In this document: positions 15,215 through 24,781 of the stretch, piece after piece
How the letters are laid out: the number at the start of each line of letters is the position of its first letter
How positions within the stretch are numbered: the stretch's first letter is position 1
Origin: an uncultured Bacilli bacterium
GTDB lineage: Bacteria > Bacillota_I > Bacilli_A > RF39 > UBA660
NCBI GenBank assembly: GCA_947581765.1
Contig: CANPVU010000016.1
Span: 1 to 32,065 of the forward strand
Direction of reading: 5' to 3'
DNA: 32,065 bases
Translations under genes and position numbers: made by a program
The notes under the pieces: generated by a model
Told to the model about the DNA's origin: nothing
What the model saw: the letters and a program-made list of their open reading frames with translations, nothing else
The model's database searches: none

Positions 15215-15913
15215 TTAATTCCATATTTTTCTAGATTTTTTTACTTCTTCTTTTAAACACTTTTGAAATTTAGAGTTCATTTCCTCATATACTTGTTTTT
15301 CATCATATTGAATTGACAATAAATATTCATTTAATTCTCTTTTGAAATCCTCATTAGTTCCCATCTCGGAAATTCCTTGAACTAAAGGAATCATTACACA
15401 TAAATCAGTTCTTTTACTTCCATTAGATTGAAAATCATTTAATTTGGTATTTACTATATCTTCATAAAATTGTCTATTAGAATCACAACAATTTTTATAT
15501 TCTTCTACAGTAGTTTTAGTTACATTATAAGGTTTATACATTTCATAATAAACTTCTTTTTTAAATTTTAGCAATAATGTTGGATCATAACAATAGCCAT
15601 CCATTTCAATCCATCCATGACCAGCATTATCTTTTCCAAATCTCAATTCTAAGTCTTTGTTATCACCACGAACTAAAACTGCATCAGGAAAGCAAAAAAA
15701 CATATATAAACTTCGATCATAACATTTTCCTGGACCCATAATGGGTTTTAAATATTTCATATGTATAGATACTGGTAAGCAACTGATATAGGTATGATTC
15801 ATTTTTTCATAAAGTTCATCATCAAAAGGTTCAATACTACCATCTTCTAACCCTTTTTTAAATAATAATTGTGTTTTACTAAAATACAATGTCTTTTTTA
15901 AATTATCAAACAT
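15215..15913 (-). CDS. Cargo protein A: Cys-His-Asp (transglutaminase-like) protein
   Basis: A 232-residue protein paralogous to the next gene upstream. Shared landmarks are GKCYDRS (Cys64), AGHGWIE (His99) and CYDPTL (Asp110). This Cys, His, Asp order and spacing is typical of transglutaminase-like or papain-like hydrolases, so a peptidase or amide-modifying role is inferred. No signal peptide or membrane helix is present. GGGGG lies 9 nt before ATG 15913. It follows its paralog by 14 bp and is surely cotranscribed with it. Neither protein is needed for transfer in known Tn4451-like elements, so they are accessory genes of unknown benefit. Confidence 0.65.
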   Translation of the reverse strand: MFDNLKKTLYFSKTQLLFKKGLEDGSIEPFDDELYEKMNHTYISCLPVSIHMKYLKPIMGPGKCYDRSLYMFFCFPDAVLVRGDNKDLELRFGKDNAGHGWIEMDGYCYDPTLLLKFKKEVYYEMYKPYNVTKTTVEEYKNCCDSNRQFYEDIVNTKLNDFQSNGSKRTDLCVMIPLVQGISEMGTNEDFKRELNEYLLSIQYDEKQVYEEMNSKFQKCLKEEVKKSRKIWN

Positions 15914-15927
15914 TTCATTTTTCCCCC

Positions 15928-16626
15928 TTATTTCAAAAATCCTATTGCTTTCATATCATCATGTATTTCTTTACACACACCATCATAATTGACTTCCTGT
16001 TTCAAAATTTCAACCTCTTGTTTTAACTGCTCTAAATAAAATGGTTGGGTTGGTACTAAACAATTTTCTATATTAGGCAAAATCAAAGGGAGAGCATATT
16101 TATCTCTTTCTATATCTGAATCTTGTTGAAAATCATAATATAAAAATTTTAAAGTTGTTTCTTTATCATTAACTTTTGTAATTTTTGGATTTTCAAGTTT
16201 ATAATATAAACTTTTTTCGAATACTAATCCGACAGAAGTATCATAGACTAATATTGTACCATCTTTTAATGTTCTTTCTGCAAAACAATGATTAGCAAAA
16301 TGTTCACTTCCATTTCCAGTTCTATATTCATCAATATATTGTGGATTTAATCTTAAACTGTCAATATCTGCATCAACAACTTGAAAATCATCATCGCCAA
16401 ATCCGAGTGTTACTAATGTTCCTCTATCATAACAATGACCATTACTTAATTTACCATGTAATAATAATATGGATGCTGGAAGTCCACCATAATAAATATG
16501 TCTTAAATTTTCTATTAGTTTCTTATCATAAGCACCAATTAAACCATGTTTTACTCCATAGTTAAACAATTCATCATATCTTTTCTTATGTAATTTCCAT
16601 TTCATTTCTTCTAATTTAGTTGTCAT
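15928..16626 (-). CDS. Cargo protein B: paralog of cargo protein A
   Basis: Starting at ATG 16626, with AAAAAGGGGGATAT in front, it is 232 residues, exactly as long as its neighbour. A longer frame back to 16713 has no ribosome site and would run through the 25-bp tandem repeat. The matching landmarks are GHCYDRG (Cys65), FANHCFAE (His113) and LVYDTSV (Asp129), followed by the shared YY..ENP/KP region. The His-flanking sequence and C-terminal half differ clearly from protein A, so the duplication is old and the two may have different targets. The transglutaminase-like assignment is inference from residue order only. Confidence 0.65.
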   Translation of the reverse strand: MTTKLEEMKWKLHKKRYDELFNYGVKHGLIGAYDKKLIENLRHIYYGGLPASILLLHGKLSNGHCYDRGTLVTLGFGDDDFQVVDADIDSLRLNPQYIDEYRTGNGSEHFANHCFAERTLKDGTILVYDTSVGLVFEKSLYYKLENPKITKVNDKETTLKFLYYDFQQDSDIERDKYALPLILPNIENCLVPTQPFYLEQLKQEVEILKQEVNYDGVCKEIHDDMKAIGFLK

Positions 16627-16687
16627 GTTCAAATATCCCCCTTTTTGAATTGGTGTATATATTACCATAAAAAGTAATTTTATGCAA

Positions 16688-16737
16688 CTACACCGCATCA
16701 TTTTATCGTTCACTACACCGCATCATTTTATCGTTCA
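16688..16737. repeat. 25-bp perfect tandem duplication at the relaxase stop
   Basis: The 25-bp unit beginning CTACACCGCATC occupies 16688-16712 and again 16713-16737 without change. The relaxase stop codon (16728-16730) lies in the second copy, so the first copy is a duplicate of the relaxase 3' end. It marks the border between the transfer module and the cargo genes. Confidence 0.9.
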
Positions 16738-18080
16738 AAATCATCTTTATCTCTGCTTTTAGAATTATTTTGAATGATATTAATATCATTATCATCTAGT
16801 ATATCTTCATCATATAAATCATTAATAAAGTCATCATATCTATTAGAAGTGAAGAATTTATCTTTTAAGAACTGAATAAACTTTTGCCATAATTCTTTAA
16901 AGTAATTTAATGTTTCTTGAAGTGCTGATACTTTATCTTCTAATTCATCAATAGTATTATTTGCATTATCTAAATTGTATTCTAATTCTTCAATTCTATC
17001 ATCACGAGTTTGTATTTTCTTTTTCAAGTTTCTAACTTCGTTAGAATGTTCTCTTAAATCATCTTCATATTTTTTTAAAACTATATTTATATCATTTGCA
17101 TTTCTTAAATTGGAAGTAGTGTCATTAGTTTGTTCTATATATTTTTTAATTTTATTAACATCTTCATTTGAAATAGAATAATTATTCTTATTCATTAGAG
17201 TAGGTTTTAGATTATCAATAATATTATTAATTTCATTAGATTGATTTTGCAATTCATCTGTTTTATTATTTAATTCTTTAAGTTGTTTTTTATATTTTTC
17301 TTGTTCTCGTTTAAACTTTTTATATTCGTTCATATTTGCAACATTAATATCAATATTTCTACCTTCTTCTTTTGCTTTAAGAGTGTAGTTTAAATGATAT
17401 ATTCTATTGAATGAATTAATACAATATTCTCGCATTTTATCTTGAATATTTACTAAACTTATTTTATTAAATACATCACTTTTTCCAACTTGACGCTCCA
17501 AACCATTTTTTATTCCATCTTTAAATGGAACACCAACAATATGTAAATGAGGACTAGATTCATCAAAGTGTATTGTAGCATTTGCTATTTTAAAGTTAGA
17601 TACAACTTCTTCTAAATCAACTATTTGTTCTTTAAAAACTTCTTCCATTTTATGTTTAAATTTATCATCTTTATCAGCCCAAAAATCCATATCACCAAGT
17701 TCAATAATAATCTCACAAGCAAGATCTCTTTTGTTATCATTTGATATGTGGTTAAAATAATTTTCTATTTTTCTATCATTTCTAGTTTGCTTTTCATTGT
17801 ATTTTATTCGTGCATCTTCAAATAAATCTAAATACAATTTTTTTGTATCTTCTACAACAGAAGAAGTTCCTTTAATCGTACAAATTAATTCTTTATCATC
17901 ATCATATTTTCTTAAATTATGTTTATCAACTTTTGATAATTGCTGATGATTTTGGATTGCATTATTAGATAAAGAAGTAGTTCCCGTTTCAGTATTTTTT
18001 ACACTTCTTCTTGCTTTTTTAGATTTGTTTTTATCACTGCTTAAATGTAGTGAATAAGATAATTCTTTTTGTTCTTCCAT
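16728..18080 (-). CDS. MobV/Pre family relaxase (mobilization protein)
   Basis: The relaxase nicks DNA at oriT and leads the strand during conjugal mobilization, using another element's mating pore. The MobV metal motif HxDExxPHxH is present as His171, Asp173, Glu174, Pro177, His178 and His180. The N-terminal ~220 residues form the nuclease domain. From about 230 to 400 there is long coiled coil rich in E, K, N and L, usual in Mob/Pre proteins. The acidic C-terminus is partly duplicated at DNA level. ATG 18080 is preceded by AATGGGGGTATAAATTTC; a longer frame to 18119 lacks a ribosome site. It is TnpZ-like by context. Confidence 0.9.
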   Translation of the reverse strand: MEEQKELSYSLHLSSDKNKSKKARRSVKNTETGTTSLSNNAIQNHQQLSKVDKHNLRKYDDDKELICTIKGTSSVVEDTKKLYLDLFEDARIKYNEKQTRNDRKIENYFNHISNDNKRDLACEIIIELGDMDFWADKDDKFKHKMEEVFKEQIVDLEEVVSNFKIANATIHFDESSPHLHIVGVPFKDGIKNGLERQVGKSDVFNKISLVNIQDKMREYCINSFNRIYHLNYTLKAKEEGRNIDINVANMNEYKKFKREQEKYKKQLKELNNKTDELQNQSNEINNIIDNLKPTLMNKNNYSISNEDVNKIKKYIEQTNDTTSNLRNANDINIVLKKYEDDLREHSNEVRNLKKKIQTRDDRIEELEYNLDNANNTIDELEDKVSALQETLNYFKELWQKFIQFLKDKFFTSNRYDDFINDLYDEDILDDNDINIIQNNSKSRDKDDFER

Positions 18081-18157
18081 GAAATTTATACCCCCATTTA
18101 CAGAATAGAGAACCGCCATATATATAGTAGGTTATTTTGCCTTGACGAAATTCCTAA

Positions 18158-18196
18158 CCCCCTATAGATTTTGACGCATACATCAAAATCTGGGGG
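18158..18196. other. Candidate oriT dyad
   Basis: AGATTTTGA (18166-18174) and TCAAAATCT (18183-18191) flank 8 bp, with CCCCC (18158-18162) and GGGGG (18192-18196) outside. It lies 78 bp before the relaxase start, where MobV origins of transfer are usually found. No T-run follows, so it is not a terminator. The nick site itself cannot be read. Confidence 0.6.
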
Positions 18197-18226
18197 CTAA
18201 GGTTTAAGCACCCTTAGAATCCACTT

Positions 18227-18363
18227 GTTTTATTTCGTAATATTTCAAAACTTCGTAATGAAATAAAACTACATAAGACTTCTGATAAAATAACAAGTAC
18301 TACTTATTATTTTATCTATGAAAATTATTCAAGTAATTGCAAACTTCGTAAGCAATTATTTTC
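18227..18363. repeat. Three consecutive stem-loops between recombinase and relaxase
   Basis: Hairpin 1: GTTTTATTTC/GAAATAAAAC (18227-18236, 18260-18269). Hairpin 2: GATAAAATAA-C-AAGTA with TACTT-A-TTATTTTATC (18284-18316). Hairpin 3: GAAAAT...AATTGC with GCAATTATTTTC (18320-18363). ACTTCGTAA occurs in the loops of hairpins 1 and 3. The remaining gap to 18464 has weaker dyads and no gene. They may form part of the transfer origin or an end-recognition region. Confidence 0.55.
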
Positions 18364-18464
18364 ATAATTTTGTTTAACAAACTTTTCCCGCTTTCATTGA
18401 AACAAGTTCAACAAAACGTGTTCGTTTGTTATAACTTTTTTATCAAAGAAGTTAACAAAAATTT

Positions 18465-20408
<1,944 letters not shown>

Positions 20409-20413
20409 CTAAA

Positions 20414-20462
20414 AAGAGGCGACAAAGACACATTAAATATTTTTATGTCTTTGACACCTCTT
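20414..20462 (-). promoter_or_regulatory. Terminator-like hairpin in the recombinase leader
   Basis: On the minus strand AAGAGGTGTCAAAGACA (20462-20446) pairs with 20430-20414 apart from two positions, and five T follow (20415-20411). It sits between the promoter and the start codon of the recombinase. It is therefore either an attenuator or a barrier to transcription entering the element. Confidence 0.5.
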
Positions 20463-20548
20463 AAAATCTAAATAAGCCCAATTAATATAATTCAAACTTC
20501 GTTTCATATTACCCCCAAAAAAACATAAAACTTGTTTCTTGGTTACTT

Positions 20549-20576
20549 ATTATAGATATTTATATTTTAAAGTCAA
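20549..20576 (-). promoter_or_regulatory. Promoter of the recombinase gene
   Basis: TTGACT (20576-20571), a 16-bp spacer, TATAAT (20554-20549). It gives a leader of about 165 nt containing the hairpin at 20414-20462. Confidence 0.7.
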
Positions 20577-20642
20577 GACACAATTACCATTTTTTGCCTA
20601 TTTAAAGGCATTTTAAGAGAAGTTGACTTACTTTTAATACAT

Positions 20643-20918
20643 TTAATCTAATGATTTAATAAAACTTTCTAAATCTTTTATTTCTAGAGAATTGGCTAGA
20701 CTTCCAACATATATAGTTTTAGAATAATTAAAAACTAGAAAAGTAATACCTTTAATAATAACTCTATGAGGTTCTATATAGTTCAAATTTGTGTGTTCTA
20801 TGTTTTTGATACTACCATTAATGATTGTTGGTTTAGTATTACAAAAATCACATATAAATCCTATTTTCTTTTTTAGTTCCTCATCAAAATGTAATTCTTT
20901 TGTTTTTAATTTAACCAT
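20643..20918 (-). CDS. Small protein of unknown function
   Basis: A protein of 91 residues, mixed charged and hydrophobic, without signal peptide or membrane helix. CDFC (Cys23, Cys26) is the only possible metal pair. A central stretch (RVIIKGITFLVFNYSKTIYVGSL) looks like beta strands. The ribosome site GGATAGATTTAG before ATG 20918 is acceptable. It lies between the right side of the mobile element and tRNA-Leu, which is on the same strand. I do not recognise it. It could be a truncated remnant, but no broken continuation is visible. Confidence 0.5.
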   Translation of the reverse strand: MVKLKTKELHFDEELKKKIGFICDFCNTKPTIINGSIKNIEHTNLNYIEPHRVIIKGITFLVFNYSKTIYVGSLANSLEIKDLESFIKSLD

Positions 20919-20947
20919 CTAAATCTATCCTTTCTTTTCTTAAATGC

Positions 20948-20974
20948 AAAAAATCAACTTCTTTTGAAGTTGAT
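20948..20974 (-). terminator. Intrinsic terminator after tRNA-Leu
   Basis: ATCAACTTC, a 4-nt loop and GAAGTTGAT (20974-20953) followed by a T-run on the minus strand. Confidence 0.9.
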
Positions 20975-21017
20975 ACTATATGTTTAAATCTAACAAAAGT
21001 TAGAATAGATTGCTCAA

Positions 21018-21104
21018 TGGTGCCTGTGGTGGGACTCGAACCCACACGGTATTGCTACCATTGGATTTTGAGTCCAACGCGTCTACCAATTCCACCACAC
21101 AGGC
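21018..21104 (-). tRNA. tRNA-Leu (anticodon CAA), CCA encoded
   Basis: The acceptor arms GCCTGTG and CACAGGC close the cloverleaf. The D arm has TGGTAGACGC. The anticodon stem TTGGA/TCCAA holds the loop CTCAAAA with anticodon CAA. A long variable arm (TGGTAGCAATACCG) marks it as class II, and the T arm has GGGTTCGAGTCCC. The discriminator A and CCA are genomically encoded (21018-21020). It reads the TTG codon. Confidence 0.97.
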
Positions 21105-21112
21105 ATAAATAA

Positions 21113-21142
21113 ATTATATCACAAATACATGTTATTTGTAAA
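21113..21142 (-). promoter_or_regulatory. Promoter of tRNA-Leu
   Basis: TTTACA (21142-21137), an 18-bp spacer, TATAAT (21118-21113). The spacer contains the dyad ACAAATA/TATTTGT. Confidence 0.7.
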
Positions 21143-21188
21143 AAAAATTAATATAACATTAAAAATTCTTAATAGTTTATATTTAATT

Positions 21189-21197
21189 TGGTATAAT
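21189..21197 (+). promoter_or_regulatory. Extended -10 promoter of the CapA-like gene
   Basis: TGGTATAAT, 17 bp before the ATG, with AGAGGTAAT as ribosome site between. The leader is very short, as at several other genes here. Confidence 0.55.
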
Positions 21198-21214
21198 TAT
21201 ATAGAGGTAATTAT

Positions 21215-22549
21215 ATGAAAAAAATAAAATTGAGAAAATGGGTATATGTTGCATTAGTAATTATATTAGCAGTTTGTATATCAAGTGTGTACTTTACGGG
21301 TGTTAAAAATAGTAAAAAAGAAAGTAATAAATCGGAAGAAAAAAAATTAGATATAGGGGATATAAAAAAAGAAATTTTATCATATAACGAAGATGATTTT
21401 GATAATTCATTTTTGGATTTTATTAATGAGAATTATGGTAATAAAACTTTGCAAAAATTATTAGAAAAATTAAAAGATAATAAATATGATAAAACTGTGT
21501 GGCATGAATTAACAGGCAATTCATATATAGTACTTAACGATTTATACAATGATAAATATAAAAATAATAGTCAAGTAACTGTTATAGATGGTAGTAAAGA
21601 TAATGTAAAAATTAGTTTTGCTGGAGATATTTCATTAGCAGATAACTGGGAGATAATGCCATATTATAAAAGTAGAAATAAAAAAATATATGGGGTATTA
21701 TCTACAGATACAGTTGATTATATGAAGAATTCAGATTTGATGATAATAAATAATGAGTTTAGTTTTAGTAATAGGGGAACACCTATGGCAAATAAAACAT
21801 ATACATTTAGAGCAAATCCAAGTAATGTGTCTATATATGATGAAATAGGAGTAGATATGGTAACACTTGCTAATAATCATGTATATGATTTTGGAACTGA
21901 TGCTTTTTTAGATACATTAGATACATTAAAAGAACATAATATGCCTTATATAGGAGCTGGAAGAAATATAGATGAAGCTAGTAAACCATATTACTTTGTT
22001 ATAAATGGCTATAAAATTGCTTTTTTAAATGCATCTAGAGCTGAAAAATTTATTTTAACTCCTGAAGCAGGTGAGAATTCACCAGGCGTATTTAGGGCAT
22101 ATGATCCAAAACCTATGGCAAGCGCAATTGAAAAAGCAAAGAATGAAAGTGATTATGTAGTAGCACTTTTACATTGGGGAAAAGAAGATAGTCATGAACT
22201 AGAAGATGTTATATTAAAAGATGCAAAATTATATGTGGATAGTGGTGCTTCTTTAGTAGTAGGTACACATGCACATGTATTAGAAGGTATGGAATATTAT
22301 AAGGATAAGTTGATAGCATACAATTTGGGGGACTTCTTATTTTCACATGTATCTGATTATACTGGAATTTTAACATTAAATCTAAGTTATGATGGAAAAA
22401 TGACATATCAGTTTATACCTGCCTATCAAAAAGATTTTTTCACTTCAATTATAAGTGGAGATGAGGCAGAAAAACTTTATTCTTTAATGAATAAATGGTC
22501 CGTAAATGTAAATATAGATTCAAATGGAAATATAAAAGAAAATAGTTAA
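21215..22549 (+). CDS. CapA/PgsA-type metallophosphoesterase-fold membrane protein
   Basis: One N-terminal membrane segment (about residues 10-28) anchors an extracytoplasmic domain. That domain carries the CapA pattern: ISFAGDIS (Asp near 137), INNEFSF, LANNHVYDFG (Asn-His), LLHWGKE and GTHAHVLEG followed by AYNLGDFLFS. CapA/PgsA proteins take part in poly-gamma-glutamate or capsule handling. Without pgsB/pgsC neighbours, a role in polymer synthesis is not shown, and many stand-alone copies have unknown substrates. All main residues are present, so an active enzyme is likely. The next gene has its own promoter, and the 144-bp gap between them holds no gene. Confidence 0.88.
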   Translation: MKKIKLRKWVYVALVIILAVCISSVYFTGVKNSKKESNKSEEKKLDIGDIKKEILSYNEDDFDNSFLDFINENYGNKTLQKLLEKLKDNKYDKTVWHELTGNSYIVLNDLYNDKYKNNSQVTVIDGSKDNVKISFAGDISLADNWEIMPYYKSRNKKIYGVLSTDTVDYMKNSDLMIINNEFSFSNRGTPMANKTYTFRANPSNVSIYDEIGVDMVTLANNHVYDFGTDAFLDTLDTLKEHNMPYIGAGRNIDEASKPYYFVINGYKIAFLNASRAEKFILTPEAGENSPGVFRAYDPKPMASAIEKAKNESDYVVALLHWGKEDSHELEDVILKDAKLYVDSGASLVVGTHAHVLEGMEYYKDKLIAYNLGDFLFSHVSDYTGILTLNLSYDGKMTYQFIPAYQKDFFTSIISGDEAEKLYSLMNKWSVNVNIDSNGNIKENS

Positions 22550-22638
22550 TTATAAAATTATTATAAGAAAAATATTTATGATTATGTAAAGAATACTGTT
22601 TAATATGTGCTTATAAAAACTTATTCTTTTTTTTATAC

Positions 22639-22668
22639 TTGAATAAATTTATTTAACTATGCTATAAT
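22639..22668 (+). promoter_or_regulatory. Promoter of the DUF1292 / transglycosylase pair
   Basis: TTGAAT (22639-22644), an 18-bp spacer, TATAAT (22663-22668) with an extended TGC. Confidence 0.65.
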
Positions 22669-22693
22669 CAATTTAAGATAGGAGTGCGTGTTG

Positions 22694-22945
22694 ATGAAAT
22701 TTGAGATAGAATCAGAAGGAAATAATATAGTTTGTGATATTATTTCTTTGTTTAAAGATGAAAAAACAAATAATGATTACTTAATATATACTGATAACAC
22801 TACAGATTTAGATGGTAAGAAAAATATATATGGATCAAGATATAAAAATAATAATGGACAAATTGAATTATTAGAGATAGAAAATGATTCTGAATGGGAT
22901 TTAATAGATGAAAAGATAAGAGGTATAGATAATGAAATTGTATGA
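22694..22945 (+). CDS. DUF1292 family protein (YrzB-like)
   Basis: A small acidic protein with the DUF1292 pattern: a short beta-rich body with LIYTDNTTD, IYGSRY and a C-terminal acidic EWDLIDEKI segment. Most Bacillota carry such a protein next to ribosome- or RNA-related genes; its role is unknown. ATG 22694 is chosen because GGAG stands 9 nt before it. In-frame GTG 22688 and TTG 22691 are too close to that site. The 3' end overlaps the next gene by 14 bp, and its stop is TGA. The unusual partner here is a wall hydrolase. Confidence 0.75.
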   Translation: MKFEIESEGNNIVCDIISLFKDEKTNNDYLIYTDNTTDLDGKKNIYGSRYKNNNGQIELLEIENDSEWDLIDEKIRGIDNEIV

Positions 22946-24116
22946 TGTACATGAAACAAGATTTGGTATTCAGGCTTCAGTTTTTGGTACTCCGGAGAAT
23001 TATAATAATGAAGAAATACTTGAAATGATGAGTCAGTGTGGTGATTTATTAAAAATTACTAGTAATGCACAGTGCCCTGTAGTATATGTATTTGGTAATT
23101 GTACTTTTTGTATAAGAAGTGATGCTTTAGATACATTTAATGGGTATTTAAAAAATGACTATATACTAAGTAAAATTATAGAAAAATACAAAAATAGAGA
23201 AGCTAAGGTTAAATTACATGGTACAAATAAAAGAGTTAATAGAATAAATAAATATGCAAAAAGGCGTATAGTTGCAGGTGTAGGTATTTTGACAATTTTA
23301 GGAAGTGCCACAATGGGATTGTTAAAACAACCTAAAAGTAGTTACAGTACTGTGCCAACTGTTGAAGAGTCAAGTATAGAATTTGAAACAACAATGCCTG
23401 ATTTAATAACTGAGAATGATAATTTGGAATCTGAAACTACATATGCAACACTATATGAACAACCAGAAGAATTGTGTGCTAGTTTAGAATATGAAGATAG
23501 AAGTTCACAAGAAAAAATATTTGATTGCAAGGAACTGTATTTTGATACAATTCAAAAATATGCAATAATGTATGGAATTGATCCTAAATTAATGTTAGCA
23601 ATAGCTACTCAAGAAAGGGGAATACATTCTTATACTGTGGATAATGATGGTGGACTTGGTCTTATGCAAATACAATTAAGTGTATGGGATGGAGAAAAAC
23701 TTTCTGCATATAATTATGAAACAGGAGAAGTTGATAGCTTTATATTAAATGAACAGTCAATAGCAAATCTTGATAATAATATTAGATATGGTTGTATGGT
23801 ATTTCAAAATTGTTTAAGATATATGAATAATAATATTCTTGCTGCAATTCAATGTTACAATTATGGATCAGGAAATATGGAATCTGTTTTTGCTAGTTAT
23901 GAATTATCAACAGGTATAAATATGCACTCAGCACTTTTAGATCAATATAATACTGAATGGATTAATCATAGAAATACTTGTAATGAAGGAGATTGTGAGT
24001 ATCTTGAACATGTATTAAGTTGGTTGGGTGAAGATAGTTATTTTGAAGTTCAAACACAAGATGGATTAGTTCAATTACATGTAAATAATAACGTAAGAGT
24101 TAAAGAAAAAAAATAA
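22932..24116 (+). CDS. Membrane-anchored lytic transglycosylase (SLT domain)
   Basis: The C-terminal half (about residues 200-330) is an SLT/lysozyme-like domain with catalytic Glu228 in ATQERG, then GGLGLMQIQ and AIQCYNYGSG. It should cut glycan strands of peptidoglycan. A single membrane helix at about 113-131 separates it from an N-terminal cytoplasmic domain of ~100 residues that I do not recognise (PVVYVFGNCTFC with several Cys). By the positive side (KYAKRR before the helix), the N-terminus is inside and the enzyme outside. The start overlaps the DUF1292 gene by 14 bp, with AGAGGT as ribosome site, so the two are translationally coupled. A Thr/Glu/Ser-rich linker lies at about 137-190. 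Confidence 0.82.
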   Translation: MKLYDVHETRFGIQASVFGTPENYNNEEILEMMSQCGDLLKITSNAQCPVVYVFGNCTFCIRSDALDTFNGYLKNDYILSKIIEKYKNREAKVKLHGTNKRVNRINKYAKRRIVAGVGILTILGSATMGLLKQPKSSYSTVPTVEESSIEFETTMPDLITENDNLESETTYATLYEQPEELCASLEYEDRSSQEKIFDCKELYFDTIQKYAIMYGIDPKLMLAIATQERGIHSYTVDNDGGLGLMQIQLSVWDGEKLSAYNYETGEVDSFILNEQSIANLDNNIRYGCMVFQNCLRYMNNNILAAIQCYNYGSGNMESVFASYELSTGINMHSALLDQYNTEWINHRNTCNEGDCEYLEHVLSWLGEDSYFEVQTQDGLVQLHVNNNVRVKEKK

Positions 24117-24130
24117 TTTAATTATATTAT

Positions 24131-24154
24131 AAAGTAAGATAGCTTACTTTTTTT
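24131..24154 (+). terminator. Intrinsic terminator of the transglycosylase gene
   Basis: AAAGTAAG, ATAG, CTTACTTT, followed by a T-run. Confidence 0.85.
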
Positions 24155-24163
24155 CTTAATTGT

Positions 24164-24191
24164 AAAAAAAAAGAATACAATTTTTGTATCC
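24164..24191 (-). terminator. Intrinsic terminator of scpB
   Basis: On the minus strand GGATACAA (24191-24184) pairs with TTGTATTC (24180-24173), followed by nine T. Confidence 0.85.
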
Positions 24192-24214
24192 TTTATCTTA
24201 AGTATAATTTTTAT

Positions 24215-24781
24215 TTATATATTTATATTATTTTCTTCTTTGTATTTTGAATCAAATAAATTTTTTTCTTCATTGTTAGTTTCTATAGGTGTTAATTCTG
24301 GTAGATCTTTTACACTATTTAATCCGAAATAATCTAGAAAATCATTTGTAACTCCATATAATCTAGGATGTCCTGCTAACTCGGCATGTCCAACTTCTTG
24401 AATTAAATTTTTAAGCAATAATTTTCTTACTACATAAGAACTATTTACACCTCTAATTTCATCAATTTCAATTCTTGTAATTGGTTCATTGTATGCTATT
24501 ATGGCAAGCGTTTCTAATGCAGATTGACTAAGATTTGAATTTTGTTCTTCTAATACAATTTTCTTTATTATGTCTTTATGTTTTTCTTTACTTGTTAACT
24601 TATATTTATTTCCTAGTAATTCTAGTTGTATACCTCTTTCATCACTTTGATAATCTTTATATAGTTGAGATAATGCTTGTTTTACTTCATCTATGCTTCC
24701 TTGTGTAATATTTACAAGTTCTTCTAATGATAATCCATCACTACCTTTTACGAATAGCAATCCTTCAATCAATGATTTCAT
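24215..24781 (-). CDS. scpB: Segregation and condensation protein B
   Basis: ScpB joins ScpA and SMC in the condensin complex that compacts and segregates the chromosome. The protein has two winged-helix domains. Landmarks are IEGLLFVKGSDG at the N-terminus, ALETLAIIAYNEPITRIEIDEIRG in the middle (about residues 86-109) and GHPRLYGVT with FLDYFGLNSVKDLPEL near the end. The length of 188 is normal. Its ATG overlaps the scpA stop by 1 nt (TAATG), so the pair is translationally coupled. No smc gene is in this window, as is usual for this locus. Confidence 0.96.
   Translation of the reverse strand: MKSLIEGLLFVKGSDGLSLEELVNITQGSIDEVKQALSQLYKDYQSDERGIQLELLGNKYKLTSKEKHKDIIKKIVLEEQNSNLSQSALETLAIIAYNEPITRIEIDEIRGVNSSYVVRKLLLKNLIQEVGHAELAGHPRLYGVTNDFLDYFGLNSVKDLPELTPIETNNEEKNLFDSKYKEENNINI

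Noticed and set aside
16627-16713. N-terminal extension of cargo protein B
   Set aside because: No ribosome site, and it crosses the 25-bp tandem repeat; ATG 16626 has GGGGG and gives the same length as the paralog.
20643-20918. Right-hand half of a gene split by the mobile element
   Set aside because: The frame ends in a normal stop before the element, and no matching continuation was found at the left side.
21018-21104. tRNA-Leu as the attachment site of the element
   Set aside because: The tRNA is intact, about 440 bp from the element side, no 3'-end repeat was found, and TnpX-type enzymes do not typically target tRNA genes.
22209-22406. Minus-strand frame inside the CapA-like gene
   Set aside because: It is a shadow of the well-supported plus-strand gene, with no ribosome site.
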